Shown: positions 17,591 through 29,531, counted from the stretch's first letter. The stretch: 64,000 bases of DNA from Streptomyces sp. SPB162 (GCF_029504575.1 NZ_JAQFII010000001.1:4161001-4225000); one strand, 5' to 3'. The notes: a model not told the origin generated them from the letters alone. A program made the numbers and translations.

Positions 17591-18232
17591 CCTTCAGCGG
17601 AGCATTTCTCTGAAACGCATCCTGCCGGTAAGGCTCCAGTTGCCCGTAAAAGCCGCGCAGATATCCGCGCACGCGCTCGGAGCTGATCGCCGGTGTTGTC
17701 TCTAACGCGGCGGTGGCGGTGTGGCACGCCTGGTCGAGCTTTCCGTGTTGGAGCCGGGTCCGTGCCAACCAAAAGGTATGGAAGGCACGGCCTGGCTGAT
17801 TGTTCGTGTCCTTGTGCCGCATGGCCTGGGCGATCGGTTGCTCTGCGGCGTCGGATTCTCCGAGCCGGCCACGGGCGATACCGGCGTCCACGATGAGCTT
17901 GGGCTCGTTGAAATACTGCGCCCACGGTGGGTCGTCGTCGGCACCGGAGATCTGCTCGAACTGCCGGTGGCTTCGGCGATGGCCTGGTGGGTGGCGGTGT
18001 GGTCGCTCGCTGTGGCGTGGGCGAAGGCTACGCGCAGGGAAAGCATGGACATCACCCGTGGAGTGCCGAGCGTCGGCGCGTAGCCCTCGACCTCGGCGGC
18101 CTGGTGCTCGATGTCCATCACGACATCACGCGACAGAACACCTCGGCACTGACGCACTCCGCACCGGATATCAGCGGCACCTGTGGAGCCGCCCCCAGAC
18201 GCCGGCCCGATCCTGGGATTACCCAACCCCAC
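17568..18232 (-). pseudogene. XRE/TPR-type regulator remnant
   Basis: The minus strand encodes the C-terminal half of a Streptomyces tetratricopeptide regulator: LSLRVAFAHATASDHTATHQ in one frame and then, after a frameshift near 17955, FEQISGADDDPPWAQYFNEP, DAGIARGRLGESD and FHTFWLARTRLQHG in another. It ends ...LKVIGWPHP at 17568. The N-terminal helix-turn-helix is absent. It converges with the broken Nudix gene. Such XRE/TPR and Nudix genes often travel together, so both probably decayed as one cassette. Confidence 0.65.
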
Positions 18233-18291
18233 GCTCCCCGCGGCAGGATGAGCCCCGGGTGGATCAGCCCTTAGGTCGTTAGAGCGCAGCC

Positions 18292-18324
18292 CTGGTCATG
18301 CCACATCGCCGATGGTGTGACCAG
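18292..18324. terminator. Hairpin upstream of the ice-binding protein gene
   Basis: ctggtca (18292-18298) pairs with tgaccag (18318-18324). The stem continues inward for ~5 more pairs with two wobbles. It insulates the decayed segment from the following gene. 18325-18585 holds no further gene that I can support. Confidence 0.45.
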
Positions 18325-18585
18325 GACTCCTTGCCGTCCGTCGAAAGCCGACTCTCCGGGGCTGATGGGGCCGTGAGTGGTCTCGTGACGGGAACTGCGC
18401 TCATCTTTAGAGATATTCATCTTTTCATCGGACGACGCCGGCGAATGGGTGGAATTCCAGGGGCACCCTAATGCGGCATATACCAACTCGATATGAGCTC
18501 GTACTATTCCAGCGACAAGAGAGGGCGCTTTCGCGTGACGAAGAGTGCCCACACGCCGCTGCCCCACATAGGAGTTGGCCTGTCG

Positions 18586-19992
18586 ATGACATTGAGTACC
18601 CCTGTAGTTCCCAATGCGCGTGCGATCTCGGCCTGGATCGCGGCTTTGATTGCGGCGACCATGGCCGCTGTGATGGTCGCCATGGCGTCGAGTCCAGCCC
18701 ATGCCATCGCAACGCCCGTACCGCTGGCGACGGCGGACAGTTTCGCGGTGTTGGCCGGTGAGTCGGTCACCAACACCGGTCCTTCGGTGATCACCGGAGA
18801 CCTCGGGGTGAGTCCGGGTACGTCGATCACCGGTTTCCCGCCTGGTTTGGTGAACGGAGCTCAGCACTCGGCTGACGGGGTTGCGCTCCAGGCCAAGAGC
18901 GACCTGGTCGCGGCGTACAACAACGCCGCAGGGCAGGCCACGAACGGTGCTCTACCCCCGGACGCCGGAGGTCTGACGCTGGTACCGGGCGTCTACACCG
19001 CCTCCTCCACCCTGGGCCTGACGGGCACTCTGACCCTGGATGCCCAGGGCGACCCGAATGCCGTTTGGGTGTTCCAGGTCGGCTCGGGTCTGACGACGGC
19101 TTCCGCCAGCCGGGTGCTCCTCGTCAATGGTGCCGCGCCGTGCAACGTGTTCTGGCAGGTCGGAAGTTCGGCCATCCTCGGCACCAACTCCACCTTCGTG
19201 GGTACCATCCTGGCGCTGACGTCGATCAATGCCACCACGGGTGCGAGCATCGATGGCCGGGCCCTGGCGCGTAACGGCTCGGTGACGCTGGACGACAACA
19301 GAATCACCCGGGCGACGTGTGCGGCCGGCGGCACCACGGGTGGCGTGATCACTGGTGGCACCGGCCTGATCGCCGGCACTACCACCGGTGGCACTACTGG
19401 TGGCACCGCAACCGGTGGAACGACCACGGGCGGGCTGATCTCCGGGGTGACAACGGGTGGCACCAACGGCGGCCTGCTCGGAGGTGTCCTGACGGCTGGT
19501 GCCATCGGTGGCACTCCCGGCGGTCTCATCGCCGGAACCACTGGCAGTTCGACGACGGGTGCCACCAGCGGCTACCCGGGCGGTGGCAACGGCGGTGGCA
19601 ACGGCGGAGGCAACGGCGGAGGCAACGGCGGTGGTCACGGCGGCTATCCGGGCGGTGGCAACGGCGGTGGCAACGGCGGCTATCCGGGCGGGGACCACGG
19701 CGGTGGCAACGGCGGGGACCACGGCGGTGGCAACGGCGGGGACCACGGCGGTGGCAACGGCGGGGACCACGGCGGTTATCCGGGCGGAGAGCACGGCGGT
19801 GGCAACGGCGGTGGCAACGGCGGGGACCACGGCGGTTATCCGGGCGGAGAGCACGGTGGAGAAACTGGTGGTTACCCCGGCGGTGACAACAGCGGAGACC
19901 ACGGTGGTCATGGCTACGGTGACCAGCCTCAAGGTCACGGCGACCAGGGCCAGCCTCACGACGTGCACGGCGGCTACGGCTCTGATCACTAA
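18586..19992 (+). CDS. Secreted DUF3494 (ice-binding-like) protein with Gly/Asn/His repeat tail
   Basis: 468 residues from ATG 18586 (AGGAG 11 bases upstream; in-frame ATG 18493 lacks a ribosome binding site). A signal peptide ends near ASSPAHA. Residues ~45-240 form the DUF3494 beta-solenoid domain (LAGESVTNTGPSVITGDLG, VWVFQVGSGLTT, NTFWQVG-like NVFWQVGSSAILG, ALARNGSVTLDDN) known from ice-binding and adhesion proteins. From ~245 a Thr/Gly-rich linker (TTGGTTGG) gives way to ~110 residues of GGGNGG, YPGG and GDHGG repeats. Secretion is likely. In a soil mesophile a surface or adhesive role is as plausible as ice binding. Confidence 0.8.
   Translation: MTLSTPVVPNARAISAWIAALIAATMAAVMVAMASSPAHAIATPVPLATADSFAVLAGESVTNTGPSVITGDLGVSPGTSITGFPPGLVNGAQHSADGVALQAKSDLVAAYNNAAGQATNGALPPDAGGLTLVPGVYTASSTLGLTGTLTLDAQGDPNAVWVFQVGSGLTTASASRVLLVNGAAPCNVFWQVGSSAILGTNSTFVGTILALTSINATTGASIDGRALARNGSVTLDDNRITRATCAAGGTTGGVITGGTGLIAGTTTGGTTGGTATGGTTTGGLISGVTTGGTNGGLLGGVLTAGAIGGTPGGLIAGTTGSSTTGATSGYPGGGNGGGNGGGNGGGNGGGHGGYPGGGNGGGNGGYPGGDHGGGNGGDHGGGNGGDHGGGNGGDHGGYPGGEHGGGNGGGNGGDHGGYPGGEHGGETGGYPGGDNSGDHGGHGYGDQPQGHGDQGQPHDVHGGYGSDH
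19570..19900 (+). repeat. Coding tandem repeats (ggtggcaacggcggggacca type)
   Basis: Short GC-rich units encoding GGGNGG, GDHGG and YPGGEHGG are iterated in phase. Two ~50-bp blocks (…ggggaccacggcggttatccgggcggagagcac…) near 19768-19797 and 19825-19854 are nearly identical. Copy-number variation is likely. Confidence 0.75.
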
Positions 19993-20098
19993 AGGAAACA
20001 CGCCGACTACGTGTAGCTCCGGGGTGGTGAGGGGCAAACCAAGCGATGCCCATCAGCCCTGCAGAGGCGCGAAGTTGTAGCTAAACCCGTACCCCAAA

Positions 20099-20135
20099 AG
20101 TAAGGGGCGCCCTCCATCGGAGGGCGCCCCTTACT
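20099..20135. terminator. 17-bp perfect hairpin, bidirectional
   Basis: Arms 20099-20115 and 20119-20135 with a three-base loop, between convergent genes ending at 19992 (+) and 20152 (-). Confidence 0.85.
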
Positions 20136-20151
20136 CGTTCTGCTGATCGGG

Positions 20152-21048
20152 TCAAATCACCGGGAGCTTGAAGAGGACCAGCAGCGCGACCAGTTGGATC
20201 GAGGCCGCGCCGAGTGCCTTGGGCCACGGCAGGTCGTGGGACTTGCCGACCATGGACGTGAGCAGGGCCGCGCAGGCGAGCCAGGTGGCCCAGCCGAGGA
20301 TCTGGACGAAACCGTTGGCGCTGCCCAGGAATATCGCGAAGAGCAGCCGCGGCGCGTCGGTGAGCGACGAGACGAGCATGGCCAGGCCGACGGTGGGGGC
20401 CCAGGAGCCGTCGCCGCCCAGCTGGCGGGCCAGCGCGTGCGTCACGGTGCCCAGCATCAGGGCGCTGAGCGTGACGGCGACGCCTGTGCTGATCACCCAC
20501 GGGACGCTGGACGACACTGTCGCGTTGAGGACGTCCTCGCGGGCCGCGTCGAAACCGAAGACCGCGAGCAGGCCGTAGAGGAACGTGACGGTCAGCGCCG
20601 GGCCCCAGACCGGGTAGTCCCGCATCTGCCAGAAGGTGTGGCCGGGACGCAGGGCGATGCCGCTGATCAGCTGCTTCCAGTGCAGCCGGGGGCCGGAGGG
20701 CGGCGCCGTGGTCTGCCCCGCCCGGTACGTGGCGATGTTGTCGCCGCCGGGGCCCTCCGGGCCGGTGTGGGGCCCGTACTGGTCGGGGGAGCCGGGGAGG
20801 GTGAAGGCGCGGGTGTGGCCCGGGTTGTCGTTGTACGCCGGGGCCGGCGCGCTGCCGGGCGTGGGCTCGCCGAAGTACTCGGGCTCGCCGGACGGGCCGC
20901 CGGGGTAACCCCCGCCGTACCCGTTGCCGTGCCCGCCTCCGTAGCCCTGCGGATGACCCTGGGGTTGTCCGTAGTTCTGTGGCCCACTGTGCGGGGGTGC
21001 CTGCTGCCCGCCGTGGTCCCGTCCGCGTCGATTCCTGAATCCAGCCAC
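20152..21048 (-). CDS. Yip1 family integral membrane protein
   Basis: 298 residues from GTG 21048 (MAGFRNRRGRDHGG); the longer frame to 21129 lacks a better start. The first ~150 residues are a disordered Gly/Pro/Gln/Tyr-rich cytoplasmic tail. The rest holds about five membrane spans: ~175-195 (ALTVTFLYGLLAVFGF), ~215-240, ~250-275 and two near the C-terminus. The pre-TM segment SGIALRPGHTFWQMRDYPVWG fits the Yip1/YesK-type domain. Its role in actinobacteria is unknown. It diverges from the thioredoxin-fold lipoprotein gene. Confidence 0.75.
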   Translation of the reverse strand: MAGFRNRRGRDHGGQQAPPHSGPQNYGQPQGHPQGYGGGHGNGYGGGYPGGPSGEPEYFGEPTPGSAPAPAYNDNPGHTRAFTLPGSPDQYGPHTGPEGPGGDNIATYRAGQTTAPPSGPRLHWKQLISGIALRPGHTFWQMRDYPVWGPALTVTFLYGLLAVFGFDAAREDVLNATVSSSVPWVISTGVAVTLSALMLGTVTHALARQLGGDGSWAPTVGLAMLVSSLTDAPRLLFAIFLGSANGFVQILGWATWLACAALLTSMVGKSHDLPWPKALGAASIQLVALLVLFKLPVI

Positions 21049-21275
21049 GTCATCGAACGTACCAATTTCCGCTGGGCGCTGGGCCGGGAGGCCCCTTCCG
21101 CACGGGGCTTTGCGTCCAACCTGTGACACGTGACGCGCGGACCTTTTGGCCGGATTAAGAAGGTTTCATGCGGCTTGCGCAGGGACCGGTGGGGCCGATG
21201 GGAACTTAGGGTCATGGGAGCGGCCGAACATCTTGAGTTCCGGGCCACCACCGTCAGATCCGAAGGAGCCGTTCC

Positions 21276-22064
21276 ATGGCCGTACGTACCGCTCGTCACG
21301 TCAGAAGCGCGGGAATCGCGGCCGTCGCCGCCGCGGTGCTCGCGATGACGGCGGCCGGGTGCGGCTCGTCGGGGTCGGGCTCCGGGTCGGGCTCCGACTC
21401 CAACCCGTTCGCGAAGGCGCGGACCGGGGCCAGGACCGGCGGGGCCGAAGCCGGCAGCGGCGCCAAGGGGGCCGCCGGCGCGGCCACGCTCTCGCAGCTG
21501 CCCGCGCGGATGGCCGCGGACGGTACGGCCGTCGTCGTCGGCGACCCCGCGGCGCCGCACACGGTGAAGGTCTACGAGGACCCGCGCTGCCCGTACTGCA
21601 AGCGCTTCGAGCAGGGCGGCGGCACGGCGCTGGCGAAGCTGGTGAAGGACGGCAAGGTCAAGGTCGAGTACACGATCGCGTCCTTCCTCGACTCGAACTT
21701 CGGCGGCAGCAGTTCGCTGAAGGCGGCGAACGCGCTGCGCGCGGCCGTCGACGCGGGGAAGTTCGCCGAGTTCCACTCGGCGATCTTCGAGAACCAGCCC
21801 GAGGAGCCCGAGGACGGCTTCACCGATGCCTTCCTGCTCAAGATCGCCGACACGGTGCCGGGCCTGAATGGCACGGCCTTCCAGAAGGCTGTCAAGGATC
21901 AGTCCTACAAGGGGTGGGTGAAGTCATCCGAGAAGGCCTTCGAGGCGTCGGGTTCGCAGGGCACGCCGACGGTCCTGGTGAACGGCAAGAAGGTGTCGCC
22001 GGGTGACGCCGTGTACGACGCGGACGCGTTCACCCAGGCACTCAAGGAGCTCGGCGTCAGCTGA
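21276..22064 (+). CDS. Thioredoxin-fold (DsbA-like) lipoprotein
   Basis: 262 residues from ATG 21276 (GGAG upstream). A lipobox MTAAGC sits at residue ~26 after a hydrophobic h-region, so it is probably a lipoprotein tethered by a Ser/Gly-rich linker. From ~85 a Thioredoxin_4 domain carries the redox motif CPYC (EDPRCPYCKRFEQ) and the cis-Pro loop QGTPTVLVNGK. Expected activity is extracytoplasmic disulfide oxidation or isomerisation. It is monocistronic, ending in a 19-bp hairpin. Confidence 0.85.
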   Translation: MAVRTARHVRSAGIAAVAAAVLAMTAAGCGSSGSGSGSGSDSNPFAKARTGARTGGAEAGSGAKGAAGAATLSQLPARMAADGTAVVVGDPAAPHTVKVYEDPRCPYCKRFEQGGGTALAKLVKDGKVKVEYTIASFLDSNFGGSSSLKAANALRAAVDAGKFAEFHSAIFENQPEEPEDGFTDAFLLKIADTVPGLNGTAFQKAVKDQSYKGWVKSSEKAFEASGSQGTPTVLVNGKKVSPGDAVYDADAFTQALKELGVS

Positions 22065-22078
22065 CGCCGGGAACCGAA

Positions 22079-22124
22079 CGCGCCGACGGCCTGCCCCCGA
22101 GCAAAGGGGCAGGCCGTCGGCGCG
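22079..22124. terminator. 19-bp perfect hairpin, bidirectional
   Basis: Arms 22079-22097 and 22106-22124 with an 8-base loop. It serves the convergent genes ending at 22064 (+) and 22136 (-). Confidence 0.9.
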
Positions 22125-22135
22125 TGACGTGACCG

Positions 22136-24406
22136 TCAGGAGGTGCTGGCAGCCTCCGCGGGCTCCTCGGCGTCTACCGGTCCCGCGGGGGCCTTGACCG
22201 ACTGCAGCAGCAGCTGCGAGACGTCCACGACCTGCAGGTTCTCCTTCGCCTTACCGTCGTTCTTCTTGCCGTTGACGGAGTCGGAGAGCATCACCAGGCA
22301 GAACGGGCAGGCGGTGGAGACGATGTCCGGGTTGAGGGACAGCGCCTCGTCCACGCGCTCGTTGTTGATGCGCTTGCCGATCCGCTCCTCCATCCACATG
22401 CGGGCGCCGCCGGCGCCGCAGCAGAAGCCGCGCTCCTTGTGTCGGTGCATCTCCTCGTTGCGGAGACCGGGCACCGCCTTGATGATGTCGCGCGGCGGCG
22501 TGTAGACCTTGTTGTGTCGGCCCAGGTAGCAGGGGTCGTGGTACGTGATCAGGCCCTCGACCGGGGTGACCGGGACGAGCTTGCCCTCGTCCACCAGGTG
22601 CTGCAGCAGCTGGGTGTGGTGGATGACCTCGTACTCGCCGCCGAGCTGCGGGTACTCGTTCGCGATGGTGTTGAAGCAGTGCGGACAGGTCGCGACGATC
22701 TTCTTCTTGGCCTTCTCGACGACGACGCCTTCTTCCCCTCCCTCACCTGGGGCGGACTCACCGAACGCCATGTTCAGCATCTCGACGTTCTGCTGGCCGA
22801 GCTGCTGGAAGAGGAACTCGTTGCCCAGGCGGCGGGCGGAGTCGCCCGTGCAGTTCTCCTCGCCGCCCATGATGGCGAAGGAGACACCGGCGATGTGCAG
22901 GAGCTCGGCGAAGGCCTTGGTGGTCTTCTTCGCGCGGTCCTCCAGGGAGCCCGCGCAGCCGACCCAGTACAGGTACTCGGTCTCGGAGAGGTCCTCGATG
23001 TCCTGGCCCACGACCGGGACCTCGAAGTCGACCTCCTTGACCCAGGCCAGCCGCTGCTTCTTCGCCAGGCCCCAGGGATTGCCCTTCTTCTCCAGGTTCT
23101 TGAGCATCGTCCCGGCCTCGCTCGGGAACGCGGACTCGATCATCACCTGGTAGCGCCGCATGTCGACGATGTGGTCGATGTGCTCGATGTCGACCGGGCA
23201 CTGCTCGACGCAGGCGCCGCAGGTGGTGCAGGACCACAGGACGTCCGGGTCGATGACGCCGTTCTCCTCGGCGGTGCCGATGAGCGGGCGCTCGGCCTCC
23301 GCCAGGGCGGCGGCCGGTACGTTCGCCAGCTGCTCCGGCGTCGCCTTCTCGTTGCCCTCGGCGTCCTTGCCGCCACCCGCGAGCAGGTACGGCGCCTTGG
23401 CGTGCGCGTGGTCGCGCAGCGACATGATCAGGAGCTTGGGGGAGAGCGGCTTGCCGGTGTTCCAGGCGGGGCACTGCGACTGGCAGCGGCCGCACTCGGT
23501 GCAGGTGGAGAAGTCGAGCAGGCCCTTCCAGGAGAAGTGCTCGATCTGCGAGACGCCGAACTGGTCGTCCTCGCCCGGGTCTTCGAAGTCGATCGGCACG
23601 CCGCCCGACGCCATCGGCTGCAGCGCGCCGAGCGCCACGTCCCCGTCCGCCTCGCGCTTGAACCAGATGTTGGGGAAGGCGAGGAAGCGGTGCCAGGCGA
23701 CACCCATGTCCGTCTTCAGCGCGACCGTGATCATCCAGATGAAGGACGTGCCGATCTTGATCATCGCGGTGAGGTAGATCAGGTTCTGCAGGGTGCTGAC
23801 GTCCGTGCCCCGGAAGGCGGCGACCAGGGGGTACGAGGCGAAGTACGCGGCCTCGTAGCCGTGGACGCCGGCGAGGGCGCCCTCCAGGCCGCGCAGGGTC
23901 ATGATCGCGAGACCGATGATGAGGATGACGGCCTCGACGAAGTACGCCTGGCCGAAATTGGAGCCCGCGAACCGGGACTTGCGGCCGGCCCGGGTCGGCA
24001 GCGAGAGCTGCCGGATGACGATCAGCGTGAGGATGCCGAGCGTCGTCATCAGCCCGATGAACTCGACGAAGATCTCGTACGGCAGCCAGTGGCCGATGAT
24101 CGGCAGCACCCAGTCGGCCTGGAAGAGCTGGCCGAACGCGTTGACCAGGGTCGCCACGAGCGAGAAGAACCCGACGGCGACGAACCAGTGGGCGACGCCG
24201 ACGATGCCCCAGCGGTTCATCCGGGTGTGCCCGAGGAACTCCTTGGCCACGGTGACGGTGCGCTGCACGGGCTCATCGGTGCGGGTGCCGGCGGGTACGT
24301 TCTGGCCGAGCTTCACGAAGTGGTAGATCTGCGCGATGGCTCGGCCGAACAGTGCCGCGCCGACCGCGGCGAGTACCAGCGACACAAGGATCGCGGCGAG
24401 TTGCAT
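22136..24406 (-). CDS. Membrane-bound (Fe-S) oxidoreductase, HdrD/GlpC-like
   Basis: 756 residues from the ATG at 24406 with GAGGAG upstream. The N-terminal ~270 residues contain about six membrane spans resembling a nitrate-reductase-gamma/heme-b-type anchor. Then come two 4Fe-4S motifs (CTECGRCQSQCP and CTTCGACVEQCP). Two CCG-type cysteine domains follow (CAGS, NCTGD, CPHCFN; later CCGAGGARMWMEE). This is the layout of heterodisulfide-reductase-related quinone-linked oxidoreductases; the physiological donor is unknown. The gene precedes the dnaK operon in opposite orientation, with ~250 bp of shared upstream DNA in which I see nothing distinctive. Confidence 0.85.
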   Translation of the reverse strand: MQLAAILVSLVLAAVGAALFGRAIAQIYHFVKLGQNVPAGTRTDEPVQRTVTVAKEFLGHTRMNRWGIVGVAHWFVAVGFFSLVATLVNAFGQLFQADWVLPIIGHWLPYEIFVEFIGLMTTLGILTLIVIRQLSLPTRAGRKSRFAGSNFGQAYFVEAVILIIGLAIMTLRGLEGALAGVHGYEAAYFASYPLVAAFRGTDVSTLQNLIYLTAMIKIGTSFIWMITVALKTDMGVAWHRFLAFPNIWFKREADGDVALGALQPMASGGVPIDFEDPGEDDQFGVSQIEHFSWKGLLDFSTCTECGRCQSQCPAWNTGKPLSPKLLIMSLRDHAHAKAPYLLAGGGKDAEGNEKATPEQLANVPAAALAEAERPLIGTAEENGVIDPDVLWSCTTCGACVEQCPVDIEHIDHIVDMRRYQVMIESAFPSEAGTMLKNLEKKGNPWGLAKKQRLAWVKEVDFEVPVVGQDIEDLSETEYLYWVGCAGSLEDRAKKTTKAFAELLHIAGVSFAIMGGEENCTGDSARRLGNEFLFQQLGQQNVEMLNMAFGESAPGEGGEEGVVVEKAKKKIVATCPHCFNTIANEYPQLGGEYEVIHHTQLLQHLVDEGKLVPVTPVEGLITYHDPCYLGRHNKVYTPPRDIIKAVPGLRNEEMHRHKERGFCCGAGGARMWMEERIGKRINNERVDEALSLNPDIVSTACPFCLVMLSDSVNGKKNDGKAKENLQVVDVSQLLLQSVKAPAGPVDAEEPAEAASTS

Positions 24407-24655
24407 TTCGGGGCTCCTCGGGCCTGCGAGAGCGGGGATTACTAAGCGGTAACTTATCCAGTCTCCCGCTGAGATTACCCGGGATGGGTGGCCGCATACA
24501 GCTGCCCAGCCGGTGATCTGTGTCGCTGTGTCACCGATGGCCCATCCGGGCCTACTGAGGGCCGGTCGCGTAGATCCATTCTGGCCCCAGCCCTCGAAGG
24601 AAAGCCCAGGTCAGGGCCCTGAAAGTGCCGCTGTGAGCGATCAAACAGTCGAAGA

Positions 24656-24676
24656 GTTGAGCCCCCTCCACTCAGC
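24656..24676. promoter_or_regulatory. Upstream HAIR-like HspR site
   Basis: gttgagc-N7-actcagc (24656-24676) matches the HspR-associated inverted repeat CTTGAGT-N7-ACTCAAG with the right spacing and a few mismatches. Confidence 0.6.
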
Positions 24677-24680
24677 TCTG

Positions 24681-27268
<2,588 letters not shown>

Positions 27269-27298
27269 CGCGACACACGGGAAGGAGGGACGGCGAGG

Positions 27299-28498
27299 AT
27301 GAGCATCAGCAGGGACTTGTACGAGAAGGACCTCTACAAGGTCCTCGGCGTCCCGAAGGACGCGACCGAGGCGGAGATCAAGAAGGCGTACCGGAAACTC
27401 GCCCGCGAGTTCCACCCGGACGCCAACAAGGGCGACGCCAAGGCCGAGGAGCGCTTCAAGGAAATCTCCGAGGCCAACGACGTCCTGTCCGACGCCAAGC
27501 GCCGCAAGGAGTACGACGAGGGCCGCGCGCTGTTCGGCAACGGCGGGCTGCGCAGCGGTCCGGGCGGCGCCGGCGGCCAGGGCGGTTTCGGCTTCGACCT
27601 GGGCGACCTCTTCGGAGGCGCCCAGGGCGGCGGCCAGCAGACCGGCCAGGCGGGCGGTTTCGGCGGCGGTCTCGGTGATGTCTTCGGCGGTCTGTTCAAC
27701 CGGGGTGCCGGTGGTACCGGCACCCGCGTCCAGCCGCGCCGCGGCCAGGACATTGAGTCCGAGGTGACGCTCAGCTTCACCGAGGCGGTGGACGGGGCGA
27801 CGGTCCCGCTCCGGATGTCCAGCCAGGCGCCGTGCAAGGTCTGCTCCGGCACCGGCGACAAGAACGGCACCCCCAGGGTCTGCCCGACATGCGTCGGCAC
27901 CGGCCAGGTCTCGCGCGGCGGCGGTGGCGGCTTCTCGCTCACCGACCCGTGCGTGGACTGCAAGGGCCGCGGGCTCATCGCCCAGGACCCCTGCGACGTC
28001 TGCAAGGGCAGCGGGCGCGCCCGCAGCTCCCGCACCATGCAGGTCAGGATCCCCGCGGGGGTCACCGACAACCAGCGGATCCGGCTGCGCGGCAAGGGTG
28101 CGCCGGGCGAGCGCGGCGGCCCGGCCGGCGATCTGTACGTCGTCGTCCATGTCGCCAAGCACCCCGTGTTCGGACGCAAGGACGACAACCTCACCGTCAC
28201 CGTCCCGGTCTCCTATCCGGAGGCGGCGCTCGGCGGCGAGATCAAGGTACCGACGCTCGGCGGTCCACCGGTCACCCTGAAGCTGCCCCCGGGCACGCCG
28301 AACGGGCGTACTCTGCGGGCCCGCGGCAAGGGCGCCCTGCGCAAGGACGGCAGCCGCGGCGACCTGCTGGTCACCGTGGAGGTCGCGGTACCGGAGACGA
28401 CCGAGGGCAAGGCGCTCGACGCGCTGGAGTCCTACCGGGAGGCCACGGCGGAGTTCGACCCGCGGGCGGAACTCTTCAAGGCCGCGAAGGGAGCCTGA
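27299..28498 (+). CDS. dnaJ: Chaperone protein DnaJ (type I Hsp40)
   Basis: 399 residues from ATG 27299, with GGAGGGACGGCGAGG before it. The J domain (~8-75) has the HPD triad ([10 protein letters not shown]). A Gly/Phe-rich region follows (~80-140). Four CxxCxGxG zinc repeats lie at ~177-240 ([32 protein letters not shown]). The C-terminal substrate-binding domains contain [19 protein letters not shown]. It stimulates DnaK ATPase and delivers substrates. It is the third gene of the operon, with one base between its stop and the hspR ATG. Confidence 0.98.
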   Translation: MSISRDLYEKDLYKVLGVPKDATEAEIKKAYRKLAREFHPDANKGDAKAEERFKEISEANDVLSDAKRRKEYDEGRALFGNGGLRSGPGGAGGQGGFGFDLGDLFGGAQGGGQQTGQAGGFGGGLGDVFGGLFNRGAGGTGTRVQPRRGQDIESEVTLSFTEAVDGATVPLRMSSQAPCKVCSGTGDKNGTPRVCPTCVGTGQVSRGGGGGFSLTDPCVDCKGRGLIAQDPCDVCKGSGRARSSRTMQVRIPAGVTDNQRIRLRGKGAPGERGGPAGDLYVVVHVAKHPVFGRKDDNLTVTVPVSYPEAALGGEIKVPTLGGPPVTLKLPPGTPNGRTLRARGKGALRKDGSRGDLLVTVEVAVPETTEGKALDALESYREATAEFDPRAELFKAAKGA

Positions 28499-28499
28499 C

Positions 28500-28952
28500 A
28501 TGGACGGCATGCGTGGCGGTCGGATGCGTCATCCGTACCAGTTGACCGAGGAGTCACCGGTCTACGTCATCTCGGTGGCGGCCCAGCTCTCCGGGTTGCA
28601 CCCGCAGACGTTGCGCCAGTACGACCGTCTCGGCCTGGTATCACCCGACCGCACCGCCGGCCGTGGCCGTCGCTACTCGGCCCGCGACATCGAGCAGCTG
28701 CGCGAGGTGCAGCGGCTGTCGCAGGACGAGGGCATCAACCTCGCCGGCATCAAGCGCATCATCGAACTGGAGAACCAGGTGGCCGCGCTCCAGGCGCGCG
28801 TCGCCGAGCTCGCGGCAGCCGCCGAAGGCATGTCGGCCGCCATCCAGCAGCGTGAGGCCGCCGTGCACGCCTCCTACCGCCGCGACCTGGTCCCGTACCA
28901 GGAGCGCCAGACCACCGCGCTGGTCGTCTGGCGCCCCAAGCGGAACGACTGA
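28500..28952 (+). CDS. hspR: Heat-shock repressor HspR (MerR family)
   Basis: 150 residues from ATG 28500; an internal Met at residue ~9 is an alternative. The MerR-type helix-turn-helix reads YVISVAAQLSGLHPQTLRQY with the wing DRTAGRGRRYSARDIEQLR. Residues ~75-115 form a short coiled coil (LENQVAALQARVAELAA). HspR binds HAIR sites; such sites are visible before dnaK (24656-24728) and clpB (44390-44410). A 15-bp hairpin follows. Confidence 0.96.
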   Translation: MDGMRGGRMRHPYQLTEESPVYVISVAAQLSGLHPQTLRQYDRLGLVSPDRTAGRGRRYSARDIEQLREVQRLSQDEGINLAGIKRIIELENQVAALQARVAELAAAAEGMSAAIQQREAAVHASYRRDLVPYQERQTTALVVWRPKRND

Positions 28953-28962
28953 CCACGCACGA

Positions 28963-28997
28963 GGAAGCCCGGCACCCTCGGGGGGTGCCGGGCTTCC
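28963..28997. terminator. 15-bp hairpin ending the heat-shock operon
   Basis: Arms 28963-28977 and 28983-28997 are perfectly complementary with a 5-base loop. It also faces the end of the convergent tail cluster at 29013. Confidence 0.9.
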
Positions 28998-29012
28998 GCG
29001 CGTACCGGCGAG

Positions 29013-29270
29013 TCAGAGGCCGCGTGCCTGCCACAGCGCCACGCCGAGCGCGGCGCAGGAGGTCAGGGCCGCCACCGACGGCAGCGGCCAGCGGGACCGC
29101 TCCAGCCGGTCGAGACGCTGCTCGTGCTCGGCGAGCGCCTTGTCGGCCTGGTCGGCGCGCTGCAGCAGGAGCGCAAGGTCACCCCGGGTGGTGGCGAACC
29201 CGACGTCGACCGACCGGCGCAGCCGCTCCAGTTCGACCGCGACCCCCAGGCTCTCCAACTCCCGTGTCAC
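29013..29270 (-). CDS. Small coiled-coil membrane protein at the end of the lysis cassette
   Basis: 85 residues from GTG 29270, overlapping the holin stop by GTGA. Residues ~1-60 are charged and helical with heptads (LERLRRSVDVGF, ADQADKALAEHEQRLDRLER). A single membrane span follows (SVAALTSCAALGVALWQA). Small proteins of this type (DUF2746-like) accompany holins in actinophages and may assist envelope disruption or regulate the holin. That role is inferred from position. It is the last gene of the tail cluster, facing the hspR terminator. Confidence 0.6.
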   Translation of the reverse strand: MTRELESLGVAVELERLRRSVDVGFATTRGDLALLLQRADQADKALAEHEQRLDRLERSRWPLPSVAALTSCAALGVALWQARGL

Positions 29271-29482
29271 GGTCGTCCCTCCCTCCGCAGCCAGGACGGC
29301 AACAGTCGCTCCACGGCCGGCACCGACATCAGCCGGCTGAGCACGGCAGCCCCGGCGACGGCCGCCGCGAGGACCGGCACGTCGGCCACCCCCGGATCGT
29401 CGGCGAGCATCGGCAGCGCGGCGAGCAGCGCGAACGCGGCCTGTACGGCGGTGCGCAGTGGTCTGCGCAGGGAATCCCTCAT
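29267..29482 (-). CDS. Holin-like protein
   Basis: 71 residues from the ATG at 29482. Two short hydrophobic segments (~12-27 and ~35-52) separated by an acidic turn (ADDPGVAD), with positively charged ends (MRDSLRRPLR; LRREGRP), are the usual holin topology. It sits directly after the amidase gene and before the coiled-coil membrane protein, forming a lysis cassette. Holins form membrane lesions that release endolysin. The family assignment rests on topology and context rather than a conserved motif. Confidence 0.65.
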   Translation of the reverse strand: MRDSLRRPLRTAVQAAFALLAALPMLADDPGVADVPVLAAAVAGAAVLSRLMSVPAVERLLPSWLRREGRP

Positions 29483-29531
29483 GTGCGTTCAACCTCTTCC
29501 TCCGTCAACGGGCGCGCCCGTCGGGGCGTTC

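Noticed and set aside
19570-19900. CRISPR-like or non-coding satellite
   Set aside because: Units are in phase with a long secreted-protein frame and encode Gly/Asn/His repeats.
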